A DNA stretch of 38,401 nucleotides from an uncultured Clostridia bacterium. Its GTDB lineage: Bacteria; Bacillota; Clostridia; Christensenellales; Borkfalkiaceae. A program made the position numbers and the translations under genes. The DNA lies in contig CANQOB010000015.1 in assembly GCA_947625385.1 (NCBI GenBank), positions 1 through 38,401 on the forward strand, in the 5' to 3' direction. Under the pieces are notes generated by a model that had not been told where the DNA came from, made no database searches, and worked only from the letters and a program-made list of their open reading frames with translations. Numbering within the stretch: position 1 is the first letter of the stretch; each line of letters begins with the position of its first letter. This document shows, piece after piece, positions 24,084-32,713 of the stretch.

Positions 24084-26291
24084 ATGAAGAAGATATTGCA
24101 TATTCTCACGGCGCTTGTCCTCACTGCGAGCTTTGCATTCGCGGCGGCATGCGCTCCGGAGGACCCGGACCCCGGGCAGCCCCATACGCACGATTATACG
24201 GAATGGAGATATGACGAGGAAGGGCACTGGAAGGTCTGTCCCGACGACGGCGAAGCCGACCCCGCGGGCAAGAGCGCGCACGATTTCAGCGGCGGCAACT
24301 GCGTCTGCGGGCAGAAGGCGCCCACGCCTGTCTCCGTCAGGATCTCCGGCAAGGACGAGGTTTTCAGCGGCAAGACGGTCAAGCTCACCGCATCCGTCTC
24401 GGGCGATGCGTCCGACCGCACCGTGAAATGGTCGGTCGTTGACGGGGGAGATTACATCTCCGTCGACGGGACGGGGCTCGTCACCGCAAAGGAGGTGTCC
24501 GTCGACCGCGATGCGACGGTGCGCGCCACGAGCAATGCCGATACCTCCAAATACGCGGAGTTCGGGCTCACCGTCGTCGCAAGGACGACGCTCACGCAGG
24601 CGATGCTCGACGAGGCTGCCTCGCACACGACCGTCGAATTCAGCGGCACGATGAACATCGACCTCTATTCGCTGGGGCTCTTCCCCACCCTCGAAGAGCA
24701 GACGAGCGTCACCGTCAAAACGGCGATGGACGGCGAATATTGGTACTCCGAGTACGAGGACAGCGCGACGGGGTATGTCCGCGATATGTACGCCAAAAAT
24801 GTGAACGGGTTCGTCAACGAGGCGTATCTCAGCCTCATGAACGAGGAGACCTACTATCCCATGACGGATTCGCGCGGCAACCGCATCCCGTGGGCGGAAG
24901 GGGGACTGTACAACAATTTCGAGGGGCTCAAAGCCGAGGACTTTGTCTTTGACGAGGATACGTTCGAATGGGTATATCAGCCCAAGGGCACGGACGACAC
25001 CCTCATCGAGCGCATGGTCTCCTCCGCCAATCCCTACGAATTCGACGCGAAAAACCTCTCTCTGCTCATTTTGGGCGACGAGATCATCGGATTCCGTTCG
25101 GAGAGCAACCCGGACTACTCGCTGCAAAGCAATTACGAGGCGCGCCTCACGCTCACGACCACGCTCAACTATGAAAATGTCACAGTCCCCAAGGTGCAGA
25201 AGTTCGAGCACGAGGATTTCCACGACAGATTGCAGACCGCGATCGACAAGATGAAGGCGCATACGAGCTACACGCTCGACTATACCAACGATATGTACAC
25301 CTATTATGCGCCCGAAGCCGCCGAGATGCACTATGTCGAGACGGTCACGCCCGACCTCGTATACTATCGGGAGGACTTGGTGAGCAACGGCGTCCCCTAC
25401 GTCAGCGAATACGGCTATAAGAAGGTGGGCGACGGGCTCGTCAACGAATTCTACCGCACCGACGGGGGGGAGACCGCCGAGGACGCGGTCTATGAGGCGT
25501 CCCGCGCCTATCATGCGTCGATAGACGAGATGAAACCCGGGTTCAACTTCTCCGCGGATATCTTCTATCATTCGCAGAGCACGGGGGAGGGCACGACGGA
25601 CTACTATGTCCACCCTTCGATGGTCAATGTCGCACGGGAATTTTACTTCGGCGTCGGCACGGACGAGGCGCTGTACGGGCTGTACGCGGCGGCGCTCTCG
25701 ACGGAGCTCGGAACAATTCTTCCCTTCGTCACCGTCGACGACGAGACGAACGAGATCGTCGGCACGGGCTTCGGCTACGACATGGGCATGATCATCCGCG
25801 GAGTCGTCTTTATCAACTATTCCGATTACGATACGGCTTCCGTGGACACGCCGGTGGAGTTCAAGCTCCGTGAAGTCCCCGCTTCGTGGGACGGCTTCAT
25901 CCGCCACATCGCGGGGGAATCCGCGGAGGACAGACAGCCCTTGACGGAGCTCTTTACCGAGACGTTCGGAGAGGGCGTCGAGGTGCCCTTCTTCGGCGCA
26001 GCGCTCGGCGACACGTACGGGTTTGTCACGGACGACGTATACCGCCCCAAGACGGAGAGCGGTTCGTCCTCGCCCCGCATGTACGAATGTCTCGCGTTCT
26101 TCTATGACGTTCCTCTCGACGAGGACTACACCATCACGAGTTCGATGGATGCGGTGGGGCAGTATCTTGTCAATGAATGCGGCTTCACCGAGACGGTGGA
26201 ATACCAATACACGAACGGCACGCTCGGCGTCGCCGTCACAGACAGGGATCAAGACTTCTACATCTATGTGTGGAAGTGGATACAGGGATAA
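24084..26291 (+). CDS. Lipoprotein with one HWKVC unit and an Ig-like domain; paralogue of next gene
   Basis: Encodes 735 residues. AAAGGAG precedes the ATG, and lipobox AAAC gives Cys23. Residues 33-75 form one His/Cys unit (HTHDYTEW, HWKVCPDDGE, CVCGQKAP), nearly the same as those in the lipoprotein at 3432. A Big2-type Ig-like domain follows at about 78-170 (VSVRISGKDEVFSGKTVKL..). The remainder, roughly 540 residues, is beta-rich and acidic. It contains VQKFEHEDFHDRLQTAIDKM followed by KAHTSYTLDY, a pattern faintly like LolA/LppX-type lipoproteins. The same layout recurs in the next gene, which points to an old tandem duplication. Thirty-three bases separate the two. The function is unknown; surface location is well supported. 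Confidence 0.88.
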   Translation: MKKILHILTALVLTASFAFAAACAPEDPDPGQPHTHDYTEWRYDEEGHWKVCPDDGEADPAGKSAHDFSGGNCVCGQKAPTPVSVRISGKDEVFSGKTVKLTASVSGDASDRTVKWSVVDGGDYISVDGTGLVTAKEVSVDRDATVRATSNADTSKYAEFGLTVVARTTLTQAMLDEAASHTTVEFSGTMNIDLYSLGLFPTLEEQTSVTVKTAMDGEYWYSEYEDSATGYVRDMYAKNVNGFVNEAYLSLMNEETYYPMTDSRGNRIPWAEGGLYNNFEGLKAEDFVFDEDTFEWVYQPKGTDDTLIERMVSSANPYEFDAKNLSLLILGDEIIGFRSESNPDYSLQSNYEARLTLTTTLNYENVTVPKVQKFEHEDFHDRLQTAIDKMKAHTSYTLDYTNDMYTYYAPEAAEMHYVETVTPDLVYYREDLVSNGVPYVSEYGYKKVGDGLVNEFYRTDGGETAEDAVYEASRAYHASIDEMKPGFNFSADIFYHSQSTGEGTTDYYVHPSMVNVAREFYFGVGTDEALYGLYAAALSTELGTILPFVTVDDETNEIVGTGFGYDMGMIIRGVVFINYSDYDTASVDTPVEFKLREVPASWDGFIRHIAGESAEDRQPLTELFTETFGEGVEVPFFGAALGDTYGFVTDDVYRPKTESGSSSPRMYECLAFFYDVPLDEDYTITSSMDAVGQYLVNECGFTETVEYQYTNGTLGVAVTDRDQDFYIYVWKWIQG

Positions 26292-26324
26292 AGAAAAGAA
26301 ATCAATAAAAGGAAGGTAACCAAC

Positions 26325-28832
26325 ATGAAAAAGTCGAAGATCAACAAGTTGTTTTCGGGCATTTTCACACTCGCTCTTGCCGGGATCCTGTTCCTCGGAG
26401 CCGCGGCATGCGCCCCCGCCGACAACGGCGGCAACCCCAACGACCCCGGCAACCCCAACGACCCCGGCAGCGAGGTCCAAGAGGTCGGTATCACGATCGG
26501 CGACGCGCCGTCCGTGATCTCCAAGGGGACGACCGTCACGCTTACGGTCACCGTCACGGGTACGACGGACACGGGCTATACTTGGTCGGTGGATAACTCG
26601 GACATCCTCACGGTGAGCAATACCAACGTCGTCTCCGTGCTCGACGATGCGGTCGTCATGACCGATATCGTCGTGACCGTCACGGCAACGGCGAATGCGG
26701 ACACGAGCAAGACGGCGTCCAAGGCGTTCACCGTCCGTCCCGCGGTCGAAGGACAGCTCGACGATCTCACGGCGGAGCTGATCGAGGAAGTCTCGGGCTA
26801 TAACATCACCTTCGAGGGGACGATCACCGACATCTACATCGACAACGAAAACGACGTCAATAGCAGCACCACCGTCTACAATTCCAAAGTCATGATGGAC
26901 GGCATCGCGGACGGCGACGACGCGGGCGGCACCAAGTGGTACGGCGAATGGAGCATGGTCCCCGAGTTCGAGGAAGATCTCGCGGGGGACGTCGTCACCT
27001 CCAACTACCAACGCGGCGAGGCGGAGCAGTCCTCCGGCAAGCACCCGCTCCTGCGCCAATACATCAATTTGCAGAACGAGCTCGAGACGGTCAGCGAGAC
27101 GGATTACGACAGCACACCCTTCTATTGGGATGACAATCATCTCTGGAACCATTTCAGCGGGCTCGGGGCGGACATCACCAACAAGTTTATACACGATAAG
27201 ACCAACGACGTGTATCGCTACAACGCCGACCTCAAACCCAAGGAGAACGAAGAATATACCGCCGACGCATTGCTTCTCACCTATCTTGCGGTCTCCATGA
27301 CGCCTCTTCTCACCACCGAGGAAACGTTTGCGAACGTGTATCTCAAAATCGAGGACGGGCACATCACGACGTTCTACGGCACCACCGTGGCGCAGTCCAA
27401 TGTGGATGAGAACGGCAGCGTTTTGCAGACGAAATATTCCACGGTCGAGCTTGCGATCAAGGACGTCGGCACGACGGTCGTTCCCTCGCCCGCGCCCTTC
27501 GAAGCGCCCGATCACGTCGACCTGCTCACCCAAGCGATCTCCAAGATGAAGAGCGCAAAGAATTACACCTTTACCTCCGTCCAGCACGACGTCTCCGTCC
27601 CCGTTCCCGACGAAGGCGAGTACGAATCCCTCTCCTCCGTCTCGACGGTCGCCAACGCCGTTCCCGCGGCTTCCGTCTCCGGGTATTATTCCCACGATTC
27701 CGCGACGGGCACGGTGGGCGTCGTCGGCAGGGTGACGGATGACATCATTCTCCTGCAAAATACGACCGCGTATACGAGCTACGATACCAATCCCTATCGC
27801 ATCGACTACGACGGCTACCGCCAGTACGACGGCTATTTCGAAGAATTCACCAGCCATCCCGTTTGGGGCGTGGAGGTGGACGGCGAGCGGTTCAAATATC
27901 TCGTCGGCGACCGCCGCATCACGGGCGACATGTTCGCCAAGGTGACCCCGCAGTGGGAGTTCTCGCCCAATCTGTTTGCCTACGGCGGCATGAACGAAGA
28001 GCTGGTCAGCGGGCATCTCGTCGCGACCTATAAGTTCGTGCTGCGCGATACCTCTATCACCGCGGACATGGCGATGCAGATCTCGATGCACGACTATGCC
28101 GAAGACGGCGCGCCGGCTTCCTTCAAGACGCTCACCATCTATGTGGACGGGGACGGAAACATCACCAAGACGGAGTTCCCTTACGATATCTTGGGCAACT
28201 ATATCGGCTACATCACGACGACCTATTCCCACTTCGAGTCGACCACGCTCGACGCAAACCGCTTCACGAGCGAGTACTACTATCCGAGAGAGTACAAGGA
28301 TACGTGGGACAAATACGCGATGCGCTACTACTATCCCGGGCACGGCGACGAAGAGGACAACAACTACAACTGCGCGCAGGCGATGAAGGAGATCTTCGGC
28401 GCCGATGCGTACGACCTGCTTCCTCCGCCCACGGTGCTCATGGAGATCTTCGGTGACGTCATCTACGGACCGTTCTACGATTATACGACCTATTACAAGG
28501 ATGAAGACCACACGGTCGTCGACCGGTATGTGGATGTGGTCTGCATCAACACCGAATTCTTCCGCATGGACTATCCCGACAACGTGGACAGCAACGACCG
28601 TCCCGTCAACATCCAAGAGATCATCGGAAAGGACAGCCCGCTCGCGACCAAATTGGCGCAGTACGGGTTCGTGTACAGCGCCAACAACTCGGGTTGGGGG
28701 ACCAACGGCAATTACTTCGGCTCCTACCTCAACCAGACTGCCGGGCTCATCATCAGCTTCGAAAACAACAACACGCTGAATATCTCCATCAAGATTCATA
28801 AGATCGGCGACTGGACGCTCGACAAGAGATAA
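26325..28832 (+). CDS. Ig-like-domain lipoprotein, paralogue of the preceding gene
   Basis: Encodes 835 residues. GGAAGG precedes the ATG and lipobox GAAAC gives Cys29. A short linker repeat (NPNDPGNPNDPG) follows, then an Ig-like domain (EVQEVGITIGDAPSVISKGT.., about 47-140). It lacks the His/Cys unit of its neighbour. The long C-terminal part aligns by eye with the neighbour: the WYGEWS and WYSEYE regions, LWNHFSGLGADITNKFIHD against LYNNFEGLKAEDFVFDED, and DLLTQAISKMKSAKNYTF against DRLQTAIDKMKAHTSYTL. It has extra Tyr- and Asp-rich segments towards the end. It was probably produced by gene duplication and then diverged. It is followed 18 bases later by a third large lipoprotein gene. The function is unknown. 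Confidence 0.88.
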   Translation: MKKSKINKLFSGIFTLALAGILFLGAAACAPADNGGNPNDPGNPNDPGSEVQEVGITIGDAPSVISKGTTVTLTVTVTGTTDTGYTWSVDNSDILTVSNTNVVSVLDDAVVMTDIVVTVTATANADTSKTASKAFTVRPAVEGQLDDLTAELIEEVSGYNITFEGTITDIYIDNENDVNSSTTVYNSKVMMDGIADGDDAGGTKWYGEWSMVPEFEEDLAGDVVTSNYQRGEAEQSSGKHPLLRQYINLQNELETVSETDYDSTPFYWDDNHLWNHFSGLGADITNKFIHDKTNDVYRYNADLKPKENEEYTADALLLTYLAVSMTPLLTTEETFANVYLKIEDGHITTFYGTTVAQSNVDENGSVLQTKYSTVELAIKDVGTTVVPSPAPFEAPDHVDLLTQAISKMKSAKNYTFTSVQHDVSVPVPDEGEYESLSSVSTVANAVPAASVSGYYSHDSATGTVGVVGRVTDDIILLQNTTAYTSYDTNPYRIDYDGYRQYDGYFEEFTSHPVWGVEVDGERFKYLVGDRRITGDMFAKVTPQWEFSPNLFAYGGMNEELVSGHLVATYKFVLRDTSITADMAMQISMHDYAEDGAPASFKTLTIYVDGDGNITKTEFPYDILGNYIGYITTTYSHFESTTLDANRFTSEYYYPREYKDTWDKYAMRYYYPGHGDEEDNNYNCAQAMKEIFGADAYDLLPPPTVLMEIFGDVIYGPFYDYTTYYKDEDHTVVDRYVDVVCINTEFFRMDYPDNVDSNDRPVNIQEIIGKDSPLATKLAQYGFVYSANNSGWGTNGNYFGSYLNQTAGLIISFENNNTLNISIKIHKIGDWTLDKR

Positions 28833-28850
28833 AAAACAGGAGGCAAGCAC

Positions 28851-31800
28851 ATGAAACGCCCGATGAAAAAATTGGGGATTCTGTGCGTCTTGCTTGCTCT
28901 CGTGCTTTCCGCCTGCGCCCCCGCGGCGCCGGCGGAAAAGGACGTCGTCGTGACCGCGCTCAAAAGCAGCGTACAGATCAAGGATACCGAGGTATCCATC
29001 TATGACTATACCTCGCTGTTTTCGGTGACGGTGGACGGAATCGCCATCGTGGTACAGCCGTCCTTCATCGACGACTCGGCAGTGATCGAGACGCCGGGGA
29101 CCTACAAAGTCACTTGCACTTATGAAAATCAAACGGCGAGCGCGGATGTGACCGTCGTGTATGCGGACTACGCCCTCACGCTCTCCGCAGCGGAGATCAC
29201 CCTCAAAGCCGCCGAGGTGGCGGGATATAACTTCAAAGCGCTCTTCCGCGCCGAAGTGGACGGAATGCGCGTGAATATCGACGACGCCATGGTGACTTCC
29301 GACGTCAAGGCGGAAGCGGGGGATTACACTTACACCGTCTCCATCGGCGACTGCCGCGAGACGCTCACGGTGCACGTCGTACCCGATCACGACGTGGAGA
29401 TCGTGCTCTCCTACGCGCTGTATGAACTGCCCGTCAACGAAAAGGACGGCTTCGACCCCGCGGTGCTCTTCTCCCTCTATGTGGACGGCGCCGCGACCGA
29501 GCTGCCCGCAGACGCCATCGACGCCTCCGCGCTCGCAAATGCGGGGGAGGGGGACGAGGTCGAGATCGTCTGCTCGTACACCTTTGCGGGATTTACCGCG
29601 ACCGAACGCGCCCGCGTGAAGATCGCAGAGGCGCGGGAGATCGCGATCACGGCGCGCGACGTCGTCACCTATCCCAACGCCGCGGAGATCGACCTCACCT
29701 CGCTCTTCACCGTCACATACGGCAAAGAGACGATTCCCGTCACCATCGACATGATCGAGGGGACGATCGACTATTCCTCGGAAGGGGAGAACCCGATCGT
29801 GCTCCGTTACGGCGGAAAGACGGCGACGGCGACCGTCACGGTCAGGCGGGGGGTCATCATCGACTACGCGCATGCGGACACCGTTACGGTGCGCGTCGGC
29901 ACGGACAAGAGGACGTATCCTTTCGCAGAGGATTTCGTCGTCATCATCAACGGCGCGCGCTACGTCAATATCCCCGATTCCTACTTCGACCTCTCCGAAG
30001 CGGATTTCAGCGAGGAAGGGGAATTTTCCGTCACCCTCACCATTCCCTACGGAGATAAAAAGCCGACGCTCAGCGGCGGGTGGCCTGTGACCGAGTATTC
30101 CAAGACGATCAAGTACATCGTCCGTTCGGCGGAATACAGCCTCGGCGTGAAACAGGACGTCGTCGAGCTCGAAAAGGGCACGGCGAGCTACAATCCCTTC
30201 AAAAATCTCACGCTCGTCGTCAACGGCATCAACACCGCCTTTACCGACCGCAAAGAGGACGTGGACATCACCTGCGTCTATGCGGAGGTCAAGACATCCA
30301 TCGACTTTACATCCCTCGAAGATCAGACCGTGACGGTCGCCGTCTACGTGTTCGGCGCCGAGCGGGAACCCGTGGAGATCTCCTTCACGGTGCGCATCAA
30401 GTCCGATCTCAAAGTCGAGGCGGTCGACCGCGTCGCCTTCACGGGCGCAACGCTCTACACGAGGGACCTCTTTTCCATCACGGACGGCGGGACGCCGGTC
30501 GAGGTCACAAACGAGATGATCTCGGGCAAGGTGGATACCTTCAAGCCCGGCATCTATGAGGTCTCCATAGAATACCGCGGGCTCACGGCGACTTCGCGCG
30601 TCGTCGTCTATTCGGACGAAATGGTCGGCAGGTACAAGACGCTGCTGCGCACCATTCCCGAAGAGGAAGAGGACGACAGCGAGGATTACGGCGAAGGCGA
30701 CTGGGGCTACACCGAGGGCGGCGACGATTACGATCTCTATGCGGGCGGCGCCATGGCGATCGCCGAGACTTCGCAGCTTGGTGACCTCGTCATCACGCAG
30801 AACGGCGAGATCGAGTTCAACGGCATCAAGGCGTTCTCCGTGACGGGCGTCGACGAGCACACCATGTTCATCAGGACGGGCTCGGGGAGCACGGGAACGG
30901 AGTACACGCTGCACTTTGACGACGGCATCATCGTGCTCGACGTGGACAACCGCAACCGTCTCGGATTTTCCGACTACATGCGTCCGCTCATCTATTTCTC
31001 CGAGACTCTCTGGACGCTCAACGAGACCGTCGTCATCAACTACGGCGCAAAGCACGTCCTCGAAACGGACACATCCGGCAACTATTCTCTCAACACCTTC
31101 CGCATCACTTCCAAGGAGGACGGCTCCGAGAAGTGGTACGGGCTGTATATCGGGCTCGTGCTCCACACTTCGGGCGACACGATTTACGAAGTGAAGTGGG
31201 GCGAGGTCGTCTTTGACGAATCCTTCTCCCACAAGACGGGTTCCTCCTCTTCCCTCCTCTTCGACGGCAAGACGTACGCATTCACCATGGAGGGATACTC
31301 GACGGGCAAGATCGACCGCAACGAGAACGTTGCGCCCTATGAGGGCAAGACGTTTACGGGCTCCATCGACGGCGAGCAGGGCAGAATCGTCGCGGCAAGC
31401 GGCGGACAGTACAGCGTCTACAAGGGCAATTCGCTCATTCTGCGCCTGACTTCCTACGAAGTCTCCTCGATGAGAAACGGCGGCGTGCTCCCGGGGGACA
31501 TCCTGTTCTTCTATGCGAGCGAGGCGGGCGACGGCATTGCCGCGCCGTGCTCCTACAAATTCGCGCTCGACGTGGAGCATAACACCTTCACGACTCTCGA
31601 AAGGGACGCCTACTTCGGGAAATACTACCGCGGAGAGCAGTGGTTCTTCTTGGACGGTTACGGGACGGGGAGATTCTTCGGCGGCACGTCCACCGTGGAC
31701 ATTGCGTACACGGCGAAAAACGGCGAGATCGCCGTCTCCTTCCGTGACGCCGACCCCGCTTCCAAGTTCGGTTCGGCGGCGGCGTTCTACATCTCGCCCC

Positions 31801-32612
31801 TTCTGAACGTGCTGACGGTCAAATCCTCAAACGGACTTGCGGGTGACCCGTTCGTCAACACCATCATCACCGACGGCGCCATCGTCACCGTGTCGACGAC
31901 GATGGTCTCGGGCGCTTCCGCCAACGCAAAGAACCAGCTTCTTTCGGGCATCACCATCGTCACCGCGAACGGCGAGGTCTCGGATTCCGCAAAATCTTCC
32001 TATGTGGACACTTCTGCGGTCAACTTCGGCAAGGCGGGATTTTATCAGTTCAAAGTCACCGTGAACGTGGGCGGCAAGGCGGTCGAATCCTACTATGCGG
32101 TGCAGGTGATGAGCGAGATCTATGACGGGAACCCCGTCGTGGGCGCCTATCCCTCGGGGGTGCTTTCGCCGTCGCTGTCGTTTACCGTCGACAAATCGGG
32201 CAGAGCATATATCTCCGTTTCCGGCGTGACCTACATGGGCGTTGCCACGATCTACGAGGACAATTCGTTTGCAGTTAAGGCATACGGACAGGACGGCGCG
32301 CTGCTGACGGCAACGGGCAAGATGCTCGCCCCCGGGCTGCTCGAAGTCCGCTTCGAAGGCGCTCTCCGCACCGCGGATTACTTCACGACGGGACAGCGCC
32401 GCGTCGCGGCGGGCAAGGACGGCGCGCTCTATGAGTTCGTCACCGGCGGGCAGACCGTCTACGTCTATGCCAAGTCGGCAGTCTCCATGGGCGAGGTCGT
32501 CACCGCCGTGAAGGATGGCAACTCGTACACCCTCACGTTTGCGGACGGAACGTCCCGCACGGCGGATGTCGCATGGAGCAATACGACCTCCGGGTTCACA
32601 TTCACATCATAA
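28851..32612 (+). CDS. Large lipoprotein with tandem bacterial Ig-like domains
   Basis: Encodes 1253 residues. AGGAGG lies seven bases before the ATG, and the lipobox LSAC gives Cys22. The N-terminal half (about 30-590) is a chain of five or more Ig-like units of about 80-100 residues, each resembling YDYTSLFSVTVDG, then TPGTYKVTCTYENQTASADV and a linker strand. A very acidic linker (PEEEEDDSEDYGEGDWGY) separates it from the second half, which has repeated beta modules with cores such as FLDGYGTGRFFGG and SLSFTVDKSGRAYISVSG. These resemble modules in the next gene. There is no catalytic motif and no membrane anchor other than the lipid. The architecture suits a rod-like surface protein holding a binding head away from the membrane. 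That role is inferred. Confidence 0.88.
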   Translation: MKRPMKKLGILCVLLALVLSACAPAAPAEKDVVVTALKSSVQIKDTEVSIYDYTSLFSVTVDGIAIVVQPSFIDDSAVIETPGTYKVTCTYENQTASADVTVVYADYALTLSAAEITLKAAEVAGYNFKALFRAEVDGMRVNIDDAMVTSDVKAEAGDYTYTVSIGDCRETLTVHVVPDHDVEIVLSYALYELPVNEKDGFDPAVLFSLYVDGAATELPADAIDASALANAGEGDEVEIVCSYTFAGFTATERARVKIAEAREIAITARDVVTYPNAAEIDLTSLFTVTYGKETIPVTIDMIEGTIDYSSEGENPIVLRYGGKTATATVTVRRGVIIDYAHADTVTVRVGTDKRTYPFAEDFVVIINGARYVNIPDSYFDLSEADFSEEGEFSVTLTIPYGDKKPTLSGGWPVTEYSKTIKYIVRSAEYSLGVKQDVVELEKGTASYNPFKNLTLVVNGINTAFTDRKEDVDITCVYAEVKTSIDFTSLEDQTVTVAVYVFGAEREPVEISFTVRIKSDLKVEAVDRVAFTGATLYTRDLFSITDGGTPVEVTNEMISGKVDTFKPGIYEVSIEYRGLTATSRVVVYSDEMVGRYKTLLRTIPEEEEDDSEDYGEGDWGYTEGGDDYDLYAGGAMAIAETSQLGDLVITQNGEIEFNGIKAFSVTGVDEHTMFIRTGSGSTGTEYTLHFDDGIIVLDVDNRNRLGFSDYMRPLIYFSETLWTLNETVVINYGAKHVLETDTSGNYSLNTFRITSKEDGSEKWYGLYIGLVLHTSGDTIYEVKWGEVVFDESFSHKTGSSSSLLFDGKTYAFTMEGYSTGKIDRNENVAPYEGKTFTGSIDGEQGRIVAASGGQYSVYKGNSLILRLTSYEVSSMRNGGVLPGDILFFYASEAGDGIAAPCSYKFALDVEHNTFTTLERDAYFGKYYRGEQWFFLDGYGTGRFFGGTSTVDIAYTAKNGEIAVSFRDADPASKFGSAAAFYISPLLNVLTVKSSNGLAGDPFVNTIITDGAIVTVSTTMVSGASANAKNQLLSGITIVTANGEVSDSAKSSYVDTSAVNFGKAGFYQFKVTVNVGGKAVESYYAVQVMSEIYDGNPVVGAYPSGVLSPSLSFTVDKSGRAYISVSGVTYMGVATIYEDNSFAVKAYGQDGALLTATGKMLAPGLLEVRFEGALRTADYFTTGQRRVAAGKDGALYEFVTGGQTVYVYAKSAVSMGEVVTAVKDGNSYTLTFADGTSRTADVAWSNTTSGFTFTS

Positions 32613-32713
32613 GACCCCGAAAAGGGGCAAACACGATCGCAGCGGAGGTTTCGCGGCACGGGAAAGTGTGAGAAATTAGCCGTAACGATAAAAATATCAA
32701 AAGGAGAAGAAAG
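32613..32713. other. Longest gap within the surface-protein array
   Basis: This 101-base gap has a small CCCC/GGGG hairpin with a GAAAA loop (32615-32627) just after the stop and no U-tract. No convincing promoter was found. The downstream ribosome site AAGGAG is at about 32701. Transcription probably continues through, but this is the most likely place for a new start. Confidence 0.4.

Noticed and set aside
23877-31580. A 2567-codon open frame on the minus strand, opposite the lipoprotein genes
   Set aside because: It is antisense to several genes with clear signal peptides, ribosome sites and domains. Its translation is low-complexity (Arg, Asp, Val, His rich) with no recognisable domain. 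High GC content and codon bias on the plus strand create such open antisense frames.
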